This document shows positions 34,356 through 44,511 of a DNA stretch of 64,000 bases, one piece after another. The notes below the pieces were generated by a model. That model saw nothing but the letters and a program-made list of their open reading frames with translations. It was not told where the DNA came from and did no database searches. This DNA comes from Pedobacter terrae. GTDB lineage: Bacteria; Bacteroidota; Bacteroidia; Sphingobacteriales; Sphingobacteriaceae. Numbering within the stretch: position 1 is the first letter of the stretch; every line of letters starts with the position of its first letter. The position numbers and the translations under genes were made by a program. Where the stretch lies: positions 62,001 to 126,000 of the forward strand of contig NZ_FNCH01000003.1 in assembly GCF_900100705.1 (NCBI RefSeq), read 5' to 3'.

Positions 34356-37300
34356 ATGAAAAAACTTCTACAAAGTTTGTTCGTACTTTTGTTTTTTGCA
34401 TCTGCCGCAATTGCTCAAGATAGAACAATTACTGGTACGGTTACTTCTTCGGATGACAAATTGCCTATCCCCGGAGTTAGCGTAAAAGTAAAGGGTACAC
34501 GATCAGGTACCATTACAGATTCAAATGGTAAGTATTCTGTTTCAGTTCCTTCGGGTTCAACTATTTTAGATTTCTCTTATATCGGTTATTCAACTCAAAG
34601 CAAGAGTATTGGTACTGAATCGGTCATTAATGTTGTGATGATGTCGGATTCAAAAGCGTTAAGTGAAGTGGTAGTAACAGCACTAGGAATTTCGAGGGAA
34701 GCTAAGTCTTTGGGATACAGTGCTTCTGTAATTAAAAGCGATCAATTGACTGATGCCAGATCGACAAATGTTCTTAACTCTTTAGCTGGTAAAGCCCCTG
34801 GGGTGAGAATAAATTCTCAATCAGGTACTTTAGGTGGCTCAACGAAAGTTGTAATTAGGGGTGTTAACTCTTTGGGTGTTAACTCTCCATTATTTGTAAT
34901 CGATGGGGTGCCTGTTACAGATGGCACATCAGCTGGAGGTACAGCTGCAAATAATGTTGACTTTGGAAATAGAATTGGTGATTTAAGTTCCGATGATATT
35001 GAGTCAATGACAATTTTAAAGGGAGCTGCCGCAACGGCTCTTTATGGCTCAAGAGCAAAGGATGGCGCTATAATTATAACCTCCAAAAGAGGTACAAATA
35101 GCTCAAGAACATCTATTAGTGTAAATTCATCTGCGCGTTTTGAGAATCCATTGGTACTACCTGAATTTCAAAATGAGTATGCTCAGGGTATCTATAACAC
35201 AACAACAAAGACTTATGATTACGGTTTGAAATATTCAAATGGATGGGGTCCAAAAATCGCTGATGTTCAAAATCAAAAATTTCAGGATTTCTTGGGCCGT
35301 CAGGTTACTTTACAGGCCTATCCAAACAATGTAAAAGATTTTTTTAACACCGGAGCATCATACACTAATAACGTTTCAATTGCTGGAGGTGGCGATAATT
35401 CAGATTATAGACTAAGTTTTACAAGTGTAAATGAAAAGGGTATTATTCCTGAATCAAAACTAGGTAAATATAATTTTTCCGTTAACGCAGGTAGGAAATT
35501 TAGTGATAAGTTATCATCTAGATTTGTTGCTAGTTACACAAGAATAAATGCTGACGGCCGTCCATCACAAAGTTCAAATAACACTAATGTTATAACGTCA
35601 GCTATATACGGATTACCTCGTGTGGTTGATATTAATGATGTAAGAGATAATGTGATAGATGCAAACGGTAAACAAATTTTCTTAACTACAGATAGAACTG
35701 GCAATAATCCATATTGGATTATGAATTATAATAGAACCTCAAATACAGTAGATAGATTTTTAGGATCCTATACTTTTGAGTATAAACCATTCTCATGGAT
35801 GACTGTTAGTAATGTTCTTGGTGGTGATATCTACACAGAAAAAAGAGCTAGTGTAACACGTAAAGGTACAGCTGGAATAAATAACGGAGCTTTCACCAAT
35901 ACCGATATTTTTCAAAGACAAATTAATGATGATCTCCTAGTTTCAATGGAGCAAAATAATTTAATAAAAGACTTTAAATTTAAATTGGTAGTTGGTGGTA
36001 ACATTAATGAACGTTCAAGTCAAAGTACTGTTGTTAATGCAACGGATCTAACTATTGATCAATTGTATAATTATTCCAATGCCGTTAAAGCAGTCCCAAG
36101 TTTAGGATATAGTAAAAGACGTTTAATGGGTTTATATGGTTCATTAAGTGTGAGTTATAAAGATTTTCTATATTTAGATGTAACAGGTAGAAACGATTGG
36201 ACATCTACATTACCTGTTAATAATCGCTCATATTTTTATCCGTCTGTAAGTGGTAGTTTCATATTTACAGAATTATTAAAAGATCAAAATTTGGATTGGC
36301 TATCATATGGTAAATTACGAGCGAGTTGGGCTTCTGTTGGAAGTGATTTATTGCCTTACAAACTAGATTTTCAATATGATCCAGTTACCACGATCTTTTT
36401 ACAATATGTAGGTGCTCAAACAGCAATTTTTCCTATTGGCAATATTTCTACAGCATTTTCTGGTCCTAGAATTCTTCCTAATGCTGCCCTTGTACCAGAA
36501 AAACAGAATTCATATGAGTTTGGTACTGAATTGAAATTTTTGAAAAACAGAATTGGTCTTGATTTCTCTTATTATAATACACGTACTAAAAATCAATTGA
36601 TTGATATTGATGTTGCAATATCTACAGGTTATTTTGCGAAAACAGTAAACGTTGGAGCAATTAGAAATAGAGGAATTGAACTCGCTTTAAACTTAGTACC
36701 GCTTAAGGCTAAAGATTTTTCTTGGGATATAACTGCGAATTTCTCAAAAAACAAACAGGTTGTTGAGGCATTGGCTCCAGGCTTGAATCAATATAGCTTA
36801 TCAAGTGGATGGAGCGGTTTGCAGATTAAAGCAGAGGTAAATCAAAGCTTTGGTCTTTATGGTTTAGATTGGCAAAAAGATCCAAATGGAAATATTGTTA
36901 TTGATGCTGCAAGTGGATTGAAAATACCATCAGCTTCAGCACAGCGTTTGGGTAATATTTATCCAGATTGGATGCTTGGTTTAAACAATCAATTTAGATA
37001 TAAAAACTTTAGTTTAAGTGGCTTAATTGACTTTAGACAAGGTGGTGTATTTTATTCTGGAACTGTTGCAAATTTAAGGACCAGTGGCTTGGCCATTGAA
37101 ACAGGTGGAGATAGAACACCGATTGTTGATAAAGGTGTTAATTTGGTTAATGGTCAATATGTGACCAATACAACTGCAGTTAGAAGTATGCAAGACTACT
37201 GGGGAAATGAAGCAGCGGTTGCAAATACTATAGGTAATATTTTTGATGCTTCTTATGTTAAATTAAGAGAAGTAAGGTTCTCATACGCAATTCCTGCAAA

Positions 37301-37496
37301 TTTGCTTAAGAAAACAGTTTTTAAATCAGCAGAGATAGGTGTAGAAGGAAGAAATCTATGGTTGATCAAGAGTCACGTACCTCACGTAGATCCAGAAATG
37401 AACTTTTTTGGAGCAGGTGTTGTCGGTGAAGGCGTAGAATTCAATAGTATTCCTTCAACAAGGTCATTTGGTTTCAATTTAAGATTTGGACTGTAA
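34356..37496 (+). CDS. SusC/RagA-family TonB-linked outer-membrane transporter (pair 2)
   Basis: A 1046-residue TonB-dependent transporter with signal peptide MKKLLQSLFVLLFFASAAIA and a carboxypeptidase-D-like domain (RTITGTVTSSDDKLPIPGVS). The plug has LNSLAGKAPGVRINSQSG, VVIRGVNSLGVNSPLFVIDG and DLSSDDIESMTILKGAAATA, and the barrel ends FGFNLRFGL. There is no STN domain. Codon use looks more AT-rich than in pair 4 (many TTT, AAT, AGA), although the opening 27 bases are identical to pairs 3 and 4. It is followed after 21 bases by its SusD partner. The substrate is unknown. Confidence 0.95.
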   Translation: MKKLLQSLFVLLFFASAAIAQDRTITGTVTSSDDKLPIPGVSVKVKGTRSGTITDSNGKYSVSVPSGSTILDFSYIGYSTQSKSIGTESVINVVMMSDSKALSEVVVTALGISREAKSLGYSASVIKSDQLTDARSTNVLNSLAGKAPGVRINSQSGTLGGSTKVVIRGVNSLGVNSPLFVIDGVPVTDGTSAGGTAANNVDFGNRIGDLSSDDIESMTILKGAAATALYGSRAKDGAIIITSKRGTNSSRTSISVNSSARFENPLVLPEFQNEYAQGIYNTTTKTYDYGLKYSNGWGPKIADVQNQKFQDFLGRQVTLQAYPNNVKDFFNTGASYTNNVSIAGGGDNSDYRLSFTSVNEKGIIPESKLGKYNFSVNAGRKFSDKLSSRFVASYTRINADGRPSQSSNNTNVITSAIYGLPRVVDINDVRDNVIDANGKQIFLTTDRTGNNPYWIMNYNRTSNTVDRFLGSYTFEYKPFSWMTVSNVLGGDIYTEKRASVTRKGTAGINNGAFTNTDIFQRQINDDLLVSMEQNNLIKDFKFKLVVGGNINERSSQSTVVNATDLTIDQLYNYSNAVKAVPSLGYSKRRLMGLYGSLSVSYKDFLYLDVTGRNDWTSTLPVNNRSYFYPSVSGSFIFTELLKDQNLDWLSYGKLRASWASVGSDLLPYKLDFQYDPVTTIFLQYVGAQTAIFPIGNISTAFSGPRILPNAALVPEKQNSYEFGTELKFLKNRIGLDFSYYNTRTKNQLIDIDVAISTGYFAKTVNVGAIRNRGIELALNLVPLKAKDFSWDITANFSKNKQVVEALAPGLNQYSLSSGWSGLQIKAEVNQSFGLYGLDWQKDPNGNIVIDAASGLKIPSASAQRLGNIYPDWMLGLNNQFRYKNFSLSGLIDFRQGGVFYSGTVANLRTSGLAIETGGDRTPIVDKGVNLVNGQYVTNTTAVRSMQDYWGNEAAVANTIGNIFDASYVKLREVRFSYAIPANLLKKTVFKSAEIGVEGRNLWLIKSHVPHVDPEMNFFGAGVVGEGVEFNSIPSTRSFGFNLRFGL

Positions 37497-37517
37497 TCAA
37501 TTTAAAAAAGAAATATC

Positions 37518-38972
37518 ATGAAAATGAAACATAAAATTATATTATTTTTACTCCTTGTCTCGGTTGGTGGGGTTTCATGTAAAAAGTATTTAGATATAAA
37601 TAGTAATCCCTTAAGTTCTTTAACTGTAGAACCAAAGCTGCTTTTTGGTTATGCTATTACTGCTTGGGATGCTAATAAAAATAGTGGTGATGCCTGGCTT
37701 CCTATAGGTCTTTTTGGTCAGACAATAGCCAGTGGTGGTGATTATGGCTGGGGAAAAGATAATGTGTATAACGTAAATGCCACCGCCCTTGGCAATACAT
37801 GGAAAGTATACTATAGTACGGCTGGCAATAATCTTAAGTTGGCTATTAAAAATGCAGAAAGTGCAAATCCTGTTGATAACAATACAGCGGCACAATGCAA
37901 AATCATATTGGCGCAGATAATGTATGAGGCAACTACCTTATATGGTGATGTGCCTTATAATCAGGCCTTTGATCCTGATAAATTTCCTTATCCACAATAT
38001 GATACTCAAAAAAGTGTTTTAGAGGCAGTGATTGCTCTGTTAGATGAAGCAAATGCACAAATTAATTTGACAAGTACTTTAAAACTTACAGATTATGATG
38101 TGTTTTACGCAGGAGATCTTAATAAGTGGAAAAAATTAGCCAATTCGATTAAGTTTAAAACCTTAATGGTAATGGTTGATAAAGATCCTTCAAAAGCCGC
38201 AGCCATTGGTCAGTTATTAGCCAATCCTTCTTCAATGATTTCAGCAGCAAACGAAAGTCAGCTAAGACCATATTACGGGACAACTAATAATGAAAATCCA
38301 AAATTTAGATTGTTTAACCGCTATACGAATGGAGAAAATCAGTGGTTTTTTGCTAATTCAAATGTGTTTGATTATATGTTTCCTAATGCAGCAGTTAGCG
38401 ACCCAAGAATTCCCAGGTATTTTGACAAGGGAACTAATGCCACTTATAAAGCTATCGGTTCTGAGGTGACGGCTGATGAAACTGTCTCCTTAATTAGCGC
38501 ATACCTTTACAGAAAAGATGCGCCTTCAGTTATTTTCTCTTATCAAGAATTATTGCTTTTAAAAGCTGAAGCCTATGCACGGGGTCTTGGAGTTTCTCAA
38601 AATCTGGCAACTGCTCAAGGCCTTTACAGAGAAGGTGTTATTCAGTCTTGTTTATTTTATGGTGTATCAAGTACTGATGCGAACAATTTTGTGAATACTA
38701 CACTTCCGAATTTAACAATTACAAGTGATCCACTTAGACAGATTCATCTTCAACAATGGGTGGATTTAATGGATAGACCAATGGAGGCTTTTGTACAATG
38801 GAGAAGATCTGGGCCAGAAGGTAGTGAAGTTCCGGCTTTAACTTTGCCTATTGGTGCAACGTCAGGAGCATTAATTAGAAGGTATACATTATCATTAGAT
38901 GAAGTTGCTGCTAATCCTAACATTCCTAATCCACAACCAAGATATTTCGACAAAATGTGGTTTGATTTGTAA
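37518..38972 (+). CDS. SusD/RagB-like nutrient-binding lipoprotein (pair 2, SusD-like_2 type)
   Basis: A 484-residue surface lipoprotein with a lipobox Cys at residue 21 (GGVSCKKYLDINSNPLSS). The helical SusD-like_2 fold shows in LYGDVPYNQAFDPDKFPYPQ, YAGDLNKWKKLANSIKFKTL, LLLKAEAYARGLG and QQWVDLMDRPMEAFVQWRR. The end reads PQPRYFDKMWFDL, the W-F-D closing of this group. It partners the SusC gene just upstream. A strong hairpin terminator begins about 20 bases after the stop, so the pair is a closed two-gene operon. Confidence 0.92.
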   Translation: MKMKHKIILFLLLVSVGGVSCKKYLDINSNPLSSLTVEPKLLFGYAITAWDANKNSGDAWLPIGLFGQTIASGGDYGWGKDNVYNVNATALGNTWKVYYSTAGNNLKLAIKNAESANPVDNNTAAQCKIILAQIMYEATTLYGDVPYNQAFDPDKFPYPQYDTQKSVLEAVIALLDEANAQINLTSTLKLTDYDVFYAGDLNKWKKLANSIKFKTLMVMVDKDPSKAAAIGQLLANPSSMISAANESQLRPYYGTTNNENPKFRLFNRYTNGENQWFFANSNVFDYMFPNAAVSDPRIPRYFDKGTNATYKAIGSEVTADETVSLISAYLYRKDAPSVIFSYQELLLLKAEAYARGLGVSQNLATAQGLYREGVIQSCLFYGVSSTDANNFVNTTLPNLTITSDPLRQIHLQQWVDLMDRPMEAFVQWRRSGPEGSEVPALTLPIGATSGALIRRYTLSLDEVAANPNIPNPQPRYFDKMWFDL

Positions 38973-38990
38973 ATCCTTAAATTTTTGAAA

Positions 38991-39029
38991 AGAATAGGGT
39001 AATTTGTTTATAAATTGCCCTATTCTTTG
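38991..39029 (+). terminator. Strong terminator of SusCD pair 2
   Basis: AGAATAGGGTAATTT pairs with AAATTGCCCTATTCT (one mismatch) around a six-base loop, followed by TTTG. It may work in both directions. Confidence 0.8.
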
Positions 39030-39079
39030 TTACACCTTAAACTTAATTTAAGGCGGATTCGACTTATGTAGCTAGTTTT

Positions 39080-39590
39080 AGCTGGCGTAGGTTATCAAAA
39101 TAATATTGAATGACGGCTTTTTAGAAGATAAAATATACCACACTATTGCACAGATTAATTGAGCAAAGTTTCCTGATCAGCCGTGACTTGTACGCTGCAG
39201 CTTACAGATATTCTTAATTTCATCATTTATACATTCTATTATAGCTCTTTTCCTGAGCATAAGATAGTGATAGCTTTAGGTTGACGATTATCATATTTAT
39301 CTCTGACACTTACTTTGTCGCGATCTAATTCCATCTCTCAAAAGCATATTAGCCAGAACTCTGTACACTTTTCTTATATCGCCTATTAGCTCACCTAATA
39401 CATCTTGTAAATTCTTCAGTTACCGATCTTCAAATTTCCTTTTTTTACTTCGCTGTATTAATCATGGCTACATAATCCACATGAAAATTTCAGCGAGATC
39501 TGTAAATGATCGTCGAGTCATTTACTCATTATATCATGGTTGACGGAATAGTATTTGGTCTGGCATCTGGTTCTGATTAATTTACGCTTT
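39080..39590 (-). pseudogene. Decayed IS982-family transposase
   Basis: Read on the minus strand across several frames and stops, this stretch gives RVLANMLLRDGI and, further on, LRKRAIIECINDEIKNIC, then SHGSGNFAQLICAI and SSKKPSFNII. The pattern of LLLRKRAIIETINDQLKN, SRHRSPxNFLVN and QPKKPS is the C-terminal half of IS982-family transposases. Many stops and frameshifts show long decay. Earlier parts (LKNLQDVLGELIGD) match the IS982 KFLKDVLGxLIGDKGY region. No terminal inverted repeats were found. It lies between SusCD pairs 2 and 3. Confidence 0.6.
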
Positions 39591-39774
39591 TATTCCAATA
39601 AGTTTTAACGAAAAACAGGGTTACAATGCTAAAATCTCAACCAATATTCAACTAAAAAATTAGTTTTCAAATTGATTAGGCTGCTTTTTTTTACGTGTGG
39701 ACAGTTTTTTTAAAAAAAACAAAATAAGTGTTAAAAAATGTTAAAGAATATTTGGTGTTATAGCTAACTAACTA

Positions 39775-39782
39775 TACATTAG
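39775..39782 (+). promoter_or_regulatory. TACATTAG -7-like box before SusC of pair 3
   Basis: The octamer TACATTAG lies 35 bases before the ATG, as at 28872 (31 bases before SusC of pair 1) and 25580. Confidence 0.35.
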
Positions 39783-39790
39783 CGCTAATT

Positions 39791-39806
39791 ATCATTAACT
39801 AACCTA
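39791..39806 (+). promoter_or_regulatory. Conserved SusC leader motif, copy 2
   Basis: ATCATTAACTAACCTA differs from the 28884 motif at two bases and ends 10 bases before the ATG. Confidence 0.45.
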
Positions 39807-39816
39807 TTTTCAAATT

Positions 39817-42800
39817 ATGAAAAAACTTCTACAAAGTTTGTTCGTTCTAATGCTTTGCGCTTTTTCAGCGTTTGCCCAAGAAAGAACAATATCAGGTACA
39901 GTTACATCATCAGACGACAAATTGCCGATCCCAGGTGTAAGTGTAAGAGTAAAAGGTACCCAGGCTGGTACCGTTACAGATGCAAGCGGAAAGTATTCCA
40001 TCAAAACTTCATCTGCGTCAGCAATCTTAGAATTTTCTTACATTGGCTACGTGCTTCAAAGCAGAGTTGTCGGTACTTCAACTTCCATTAATGTGGCTTT
40101 GGTTTCCGATTCAAAAGTTTTAACAGAAGTAGTTGTAACAGCATTAGGTATTACAAGACAAAAGAAAGATCTTGGATATGCTGCAACAACAGTGACCAGT
40201 AAAGAGATTACTCAGGCCAAGGCAGTTAATGCTGTTAACGGTTTACAGGGTAAGGTTTCTGGTATGAATGTTACTTCAACTAATAGCGGGGTTTTCGAAA
40301 ACGTAAAGATCAATCTTCGTGGTATACGTTCCCTAACAGGAAATAATAATCCGTTATTATTGCTGGATGGTGTTCAGTCAGATATCAACTATCTTTCGTC
40401 TATAAATCCGAACGATATCGAATCAGTAAACGTATTAAAAGGTTCTGCGGGTGCGGCACTTTATGGACCAGATGCCAGAAACGGTGTAATTGTTGTAACA
40501 ACTAAACAAGGTTCAAAAGACGAAAAACCAGTAATTACTTTAAGTAACTCAACACAGTTTACTCAGATTTCATTTTTCCCTAAGTTTCAAGATAAATTTG
40601 GTTTAGGTGGTGCTGGAGAATATATTCCTTACGAAAACTGGTCATGGGGACCTGCATTTGATGGTTCTACAGTAGATGTTGGGCATACATTGCCAGATGG
40701 AAGTATTCAAACAGTACCTTATAGCCCTACAGACGAGCGTAAGAAATTTTTCGATACTGGTGTTACCATGCAAAATGATGTTTCATTTGCCACAAAAGAA
40801 TTTTATTTAAGTTTCCAGGATGCTAATATTAAAGGTATTGTTCCTGATGATAAAAACAGAAGAACTGGTGTTAGACTTAACGTGTCTAAGGAATACGGTA
40901 AATTCAAAGTAGCATTCAAAACAAACTATAGCCAACAAAACTATAATGTTTTTGATGATGCAGCAATGTCAACTTACAACAGTAACAATAATGTAGGATT
41001 AAATGGTGGATTGATGAATTTGATTTTCAATACACCAGCATTTGTTCCATTAACATCTTACAAAGATTTTACAGGTAATAAATTTGCTACTTATAATAAC
41101 TACTTTACCGATTATGGTTTAAATCCATACTTTGCTATCGATAACTGGAGAAAAGAAGGTAAGAGAGCAGATTTAATCTCTAGTGTGGATCTAAATTTTA
41201 AAGCTACAGATTGGTTAAACATTACTTACCGTGCGGCAATAACTTCTCAGACCATTAATGAAAGAAGAAGCTCAAAAGGCGAAGTGCCTAATGCATACGG
41301 ATTGGGAAGATCTTTTAAACTGATCCCGGGAGCCATTGAAGAAAGGTCTTTCAGCAATACCCGTTTATCTTCAGAAGCATTTGCATCTGTTAACAAACAG
41401 TTAGGAAGCGATTTTAAATTAACAGCTATTGTAGGTACTTATCTTCGTCAGGATGAAGGACGGGATAATAGAATAGGTGCGTCAAGCTTAGTAGTTCCTG
41501 AATTATTTAACGTTGCAAACCGTGTAGGTTTGTTAACAGGTACTTCACCATATCAAAAATCAAGATTATTAGGTGTTTATGGTAGTGCAGGTTTGAGCTA
41601 TAAAGGTTGGGCAAATATTGAATTTACAGGGCGTAATGACCAAACTTCAGTTTTAGCTACAGAAAATAACTCATTCTTCTATCCAGGAGTAAGTGGTGCT
41701 GTAGTTTTAACAGATGCTATTGAGGCATTAAAAAATAATAAAATTCTCTCTTATTTAAAGCTAAGAGCGGCTTACAATAAAACAGCAAACGCTGATATTG
41801 CCCCTTATTTATTAGCAGCAACATTCTCTCAAACTGCTGGTTACCCTTTTGGAACCTTACCTGGCTTTACGGCAAACAATACCACTTATGATGCTTTGTT
41901 AAAGCCTGAATTTATCAAAAGCTTCGAGGCGGGCGCTGAGCTTGGTTTCCTAAATGGAAGAATTGGTGTAGAAGCAACTTACTTTAACCAAAAAATGACT
42001 GACCAGATTATTCCGATAAACGTATCAGCTACTACTGGTTATACACTTGCAAACGTAAATGCATCTTCATTTAATAATAAAGGTGTTGAGTTAGACCTGA
42101 AACTTACCCCATTGGTAGATTTAGGCGAAGTTAGGGTTAATTTCAGAGCAAATGCAACGTATAATACAACAGAAGTTACCAAAGTTTACGAAGGATTACC
42201 TGAGGTATTAATTGGTGGATACACGAATGGAGCAAACTATGTTGTTAATGGTTACCCTGCTTTTGTGATCAAGTCTACTGATTATGTTAGAGATCAACAA
42301 GGGCGAGTTGTTGTAGATGCTTCTACTGGTTTACCTACAGCGGATCCGCTTACCAAAATATTCGGACAGACCATGCCAAAATGGATTTTAGGTTTAAATC
42401 CGTCGGTAAGTTGGAAAGGTTTAAATGTTTCTGCTTTATTTGAATATAAGGGAGGGCATTATGCTTACCACGATATTGGCCAGGCAATGGCTTGGACTGG
42501 GGTAGGTTATGAAACGGCTAGTAACAACCGTCAACCATTTGTATTCCCGAACTCATCGATCAGAAATACTGATGGAAGCTATTCTCCAAACACCAATGTC
42601 ACCATTAATAATAATGAAAACTTTTATACAGGTGTATACAGAACAGTTGGTACAAATTTCCTAACTAGTGCAGCATCGTGGAGATTACGCGAGGTTTCCA
42701 TTGGTTATGAAATTCCAGTGAAAATTTTAGGAAATCAAAACGTAATTAAAGGTTTATCTGTAGCCCTTACAGGCAGAAATCTTGCTTTATGGTTACCTAA

Positions 42801-42963
42801 GACAAATATTTACACTGACCCTGATTTTACTTACACTGATACAAATACATCGTTCGGTGCTGGAACTTCTGGAACAGCAACAAGTAACCGTAATGGTATC
42901 AGCGATTCTAGTATCAACCCTCCAACCCGTAATTTTGGTGGTAACATCACGATAACTTTTTAA
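39817..42963 (+). CDS. SusC/RagA-family TonB-linked outer-membrane transporter (pair 3)
   Basis: A 1048-residue TonB-dependent transporter: signal peptide MKKLLQSLFVLMLCAFSAFA, carboxypeptidase-D-like domain (RTISGTVTSSDDKLPIPGVS), a plug with VNGLQGKVSGMNVTSTNSG, INLRGIRSLTGNNNPLLLLD, SINPNDIESVNVLKGSAGAA and LYGPDARNGVIVVTTK, and a barrel ending FGGNITITF. No STN domain is present. The plug carries LYGPDARNG where the other three have LYGSRA/RG. It heads a three-gene unit with a SusD-like protein and a DUF1735 lipoprotein. The substrate is unknown. Confidence 0.95.
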   Translation: MKKLLQSLFVLMLCAFSAFAQERTISGTVTSSDDKLPIPGVSVRVKGTQAGTVTDASGKYSIKTSSASAILEFSYIGYVLQSRVVGTSTSINVALVSDSKVLTEVVVTALGITRQKKDLGYAATTVTSKEITQAKAVNAVNGLQGKVSGMNVTSTNSGVFENVKINLRGIRSLTGNNNPLLLLDGVQSDINYLSSINPNDIESVNVLKGSAGAALYGPDARNGVIVVTTKQGSKDEKPVITLSNSTQFTQISFFPKFQDKFGLGGAGEYIPYENWSWGPAFDGSTVDVGHTLPDGSIQTVPYSPTDERKKFFDTGVTMQNDVSFATKEFYLSFQDANIKGIVPDDKNRRTGVRLNVSKEYGKFKVAFKTNYSQQNYNVFDDAAMSTYNSNNNVGLNGGLMNLIFNTPAFVPLTSYKDFTGNKFATYNNYFTDYGLNPYFAIDNWRKEGKRADLISSVDLNFKATDWLNITYRAAITSQTINERRSSKGEVPNAYGLGRSFKLIPGAIEERSFSNTRLSSEAFASVNKQLGSDFKLTAIVGTYLRQDEGRDNRIGASSLVVPELFNVANRVGLLTGTSPYQKSRLLGVYGSAGLSYKGWANIEFTGRNDQTSVLATENNSFFYPGVSGAVVLTDAIEALKNNKILSYLKLRAAYNKTANADIAPYLLAATFSQTAGYPFGTLPGFTANNTTYDALLKPEFIKSFEAGAELGFLNGRIGVEATYFNQKMTDQIIPINVSATTGYTLANVNASSFNNKGVELDLKLTPLVDLGEVRVNFRANATYNTTEVTKVYEGLPEVLIGGYTNGANYVVNGYPAFVIKSTDYVRDQQGRVVVDASTGLPTADPLTKIFGQTMPKWILGLNPSVSWKGLNVSALFEYKGGHYAYHDIGQAMAWTGVGYETASNNRQPFVFPNSSIRNTDGSYSPNTNVTINNNENFYTGVYRTVGTNFLTSAASWRLREVSIGYEIPVKILGNQNVIKGLSVALTGRNLALWLPKTNIYTDPDFTYTDTNTSFGAGTSGTATSNRNGISDSSINPPTRNFGGNITITF

Positions 42964-42988
42964 TAGAGTAAATAAAGAGATAAGAAAA

Positions 42989-44497
42989 ATGAAAAAGATT
43001 ATATATGCTTCCATCCTGTCGTTACTGGTAATGGCTGGTTGTAAAAAAAGTTTCTTTGATATCAATCAAAATCCCAATGCTCCGGTAGAGGGGTCGGTTA
43101 CCCCCGCGCTATTATTGCCTTCAACACTTTCACGTACTGCAGCTAAGATGGCAACTTCTTATAACTATGCTGCGTTATGGATGGGCTATTGGGCACGTTC
43201 TGGTACTTATGGACCGAGCACTGAGCAAGAGTCATACGCAATCACCACTACATTTGGTGCAACACAATGGACAAATGTAAACACAGGTTGGTACGATATT
43301 TTGTTTGACGCAGATATTATGGAAAAAAAGGGCACAGCTTCTGGGCAAACATTCTATGTTGGTGCTGCTAAAGTAATTAAGTCAATCGGTTTTATGTACC
43401 TGGTTGATCAATTTGGCAATGTTCCTTATTCAAAAGCTTTTGATTTCCAGAACAATATATTACCTACTTATGATAAAGGCGAAGATATTTACGCAAGTTT
43501 ACTGGCTAAACTAGATGAGGCTGCAAAAACATTTGCAGCCATCTCAAGCACAAGTGCTGAAATAAAAGCAGCAGATATTATGTTTAAAGGTGATGTAACC
43601 AAGTGGAGAAAGTTAATTAATACCCAACGCTTAAAGTTATTAATTCACCAGTCAGAATATTTAAGTGCAGCTGCTGTTACAACTGAGATTGCTAAAATTA
43701 CCGCAGATGGTAGTGGTTTTATTACTGCAGGCAATAGCGCAAGTGTAAACCCAGGATATGCTGTTGCAAAAGATCAACAAAATCCATTTTGGGGTGCTTA
43801 TAAAACAACAGAGCTTGGGGCTGTGGTAGATGATTACAATCGTGCGAATAATTATATTTTGAATAAATTCAGGAATAATGATGACATCCGCTATCAATAT
43901 GTATTCAGCAAAGCTGCTACACCATTAAATGGTAACACTTATTATGGATATAATTATGGAGAAAGTATTCCTAATAGTGATCCAAAAGCAATTAACTCTT
44001 CCGATGTGGCAGGCCCAGGTTTAGCCAAAAGCCCTACTCAAGATCAGTGGGTGTTTACGTCGGTTGAAAGTCTCTTCCTACAGGCAGAGGCTATTCAGAG
44101 AGGTTGGATATCTGGCTCTGCTCAAAGTGCATATAATGCAGCTGTCACAGAGTCCTTTACTTGGTTAGGTGTTGCAGACGCGACAAATACGGCAACAACT
44201 TATTTAGCGCAAGCTAACCCTATAGTAAGCTGGACACTGGCAACTGATAAGATTAGATTAATTGACATGCAAAAGTATTTAGCTTTGATCGGGATCAATA
44301 ATTTTGAGGCTTATGTTGATTATAGAAGACTAAGTGTTCCAGCAGATCTTCCGTTATCATTGTCTCCTAGCCGCGGTAGTAATATTATTCCTTCTCGTCT
44401 ATTATATCCTCAAACAGAATATAATACCAATGCTGCAAACGTAGCTGCACAAGGAACAATTAACGCTCAAACTTCAAAGATTTTTTGGGATAAATAA
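42989..44497 (+). CDS. SusD/RagB-like nutrient-binding lipoprotein (pair 3, SusD-like_2 type)
   Basis: A 502-residue surface lipoprotein with a lipobox Cys at residue 18 (LLVMAGCKKSFFDINQNPNA). SusD-like_2 features are VEGSVTPALLLPSTLSRTAA, LVDQFGNVPYSKAFDFQNN, DVTKWRKLINTQRLKLLIHQ and ESLFLQAEAIQRGWISG, and the end reads AQTSKIFWDK. It lies 25 bases after its SusC and 14 bases before a DUF1735 lipoprotein on the same strand, so the three are one operon. It should bind substrate at the SusC mouth; the ligand is unknown. Confidence 0.92.
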   Translation: MKKIIYASILSLLVMAGCKKSFFDINQNPNAPVEGSVTPALLLPSTLSRTAAKMATSYNYAALWMGYWARSGTYGPSTEQESYAITTTFGATQWTNVNTGWYDILFDADIMEKKGTASGQTFYVGAAKVIKSIGFMYLVDQFGNVPYSKAFDFQNNILPTYDKGEDIYASLLAKLDEAAKTFAAISSTSAEIKAADIMFKGDVTKWRKLINTQRLKLLIHQSEYLSAAAVTTEIAKITADGSGFITAGNSASVNPGYAVAKDQQNPFWGAYKTTELGAVVDDYNRANNYILNKFRNNDDIRYQYVFSKAATPLNGNTYYGYNYGESIPNSDPKAINSSDVAGPGLAKSPTQDQWVFTSVESLFLQAEAIQRGWISGSAQSAYNAAVTESFTWLGVADATNTATTYLAQANPIVSWTLATDKIRLIDMQKYLALIGINNFEAYVDYRRLSVPADLPLSLSPSRGSNIIPSRLLYPQTEYNTNAANVAAQGTINAQTSKIFWDK

Positions 44498-44511
44498 TTA
44501 ATCAAACTGAA

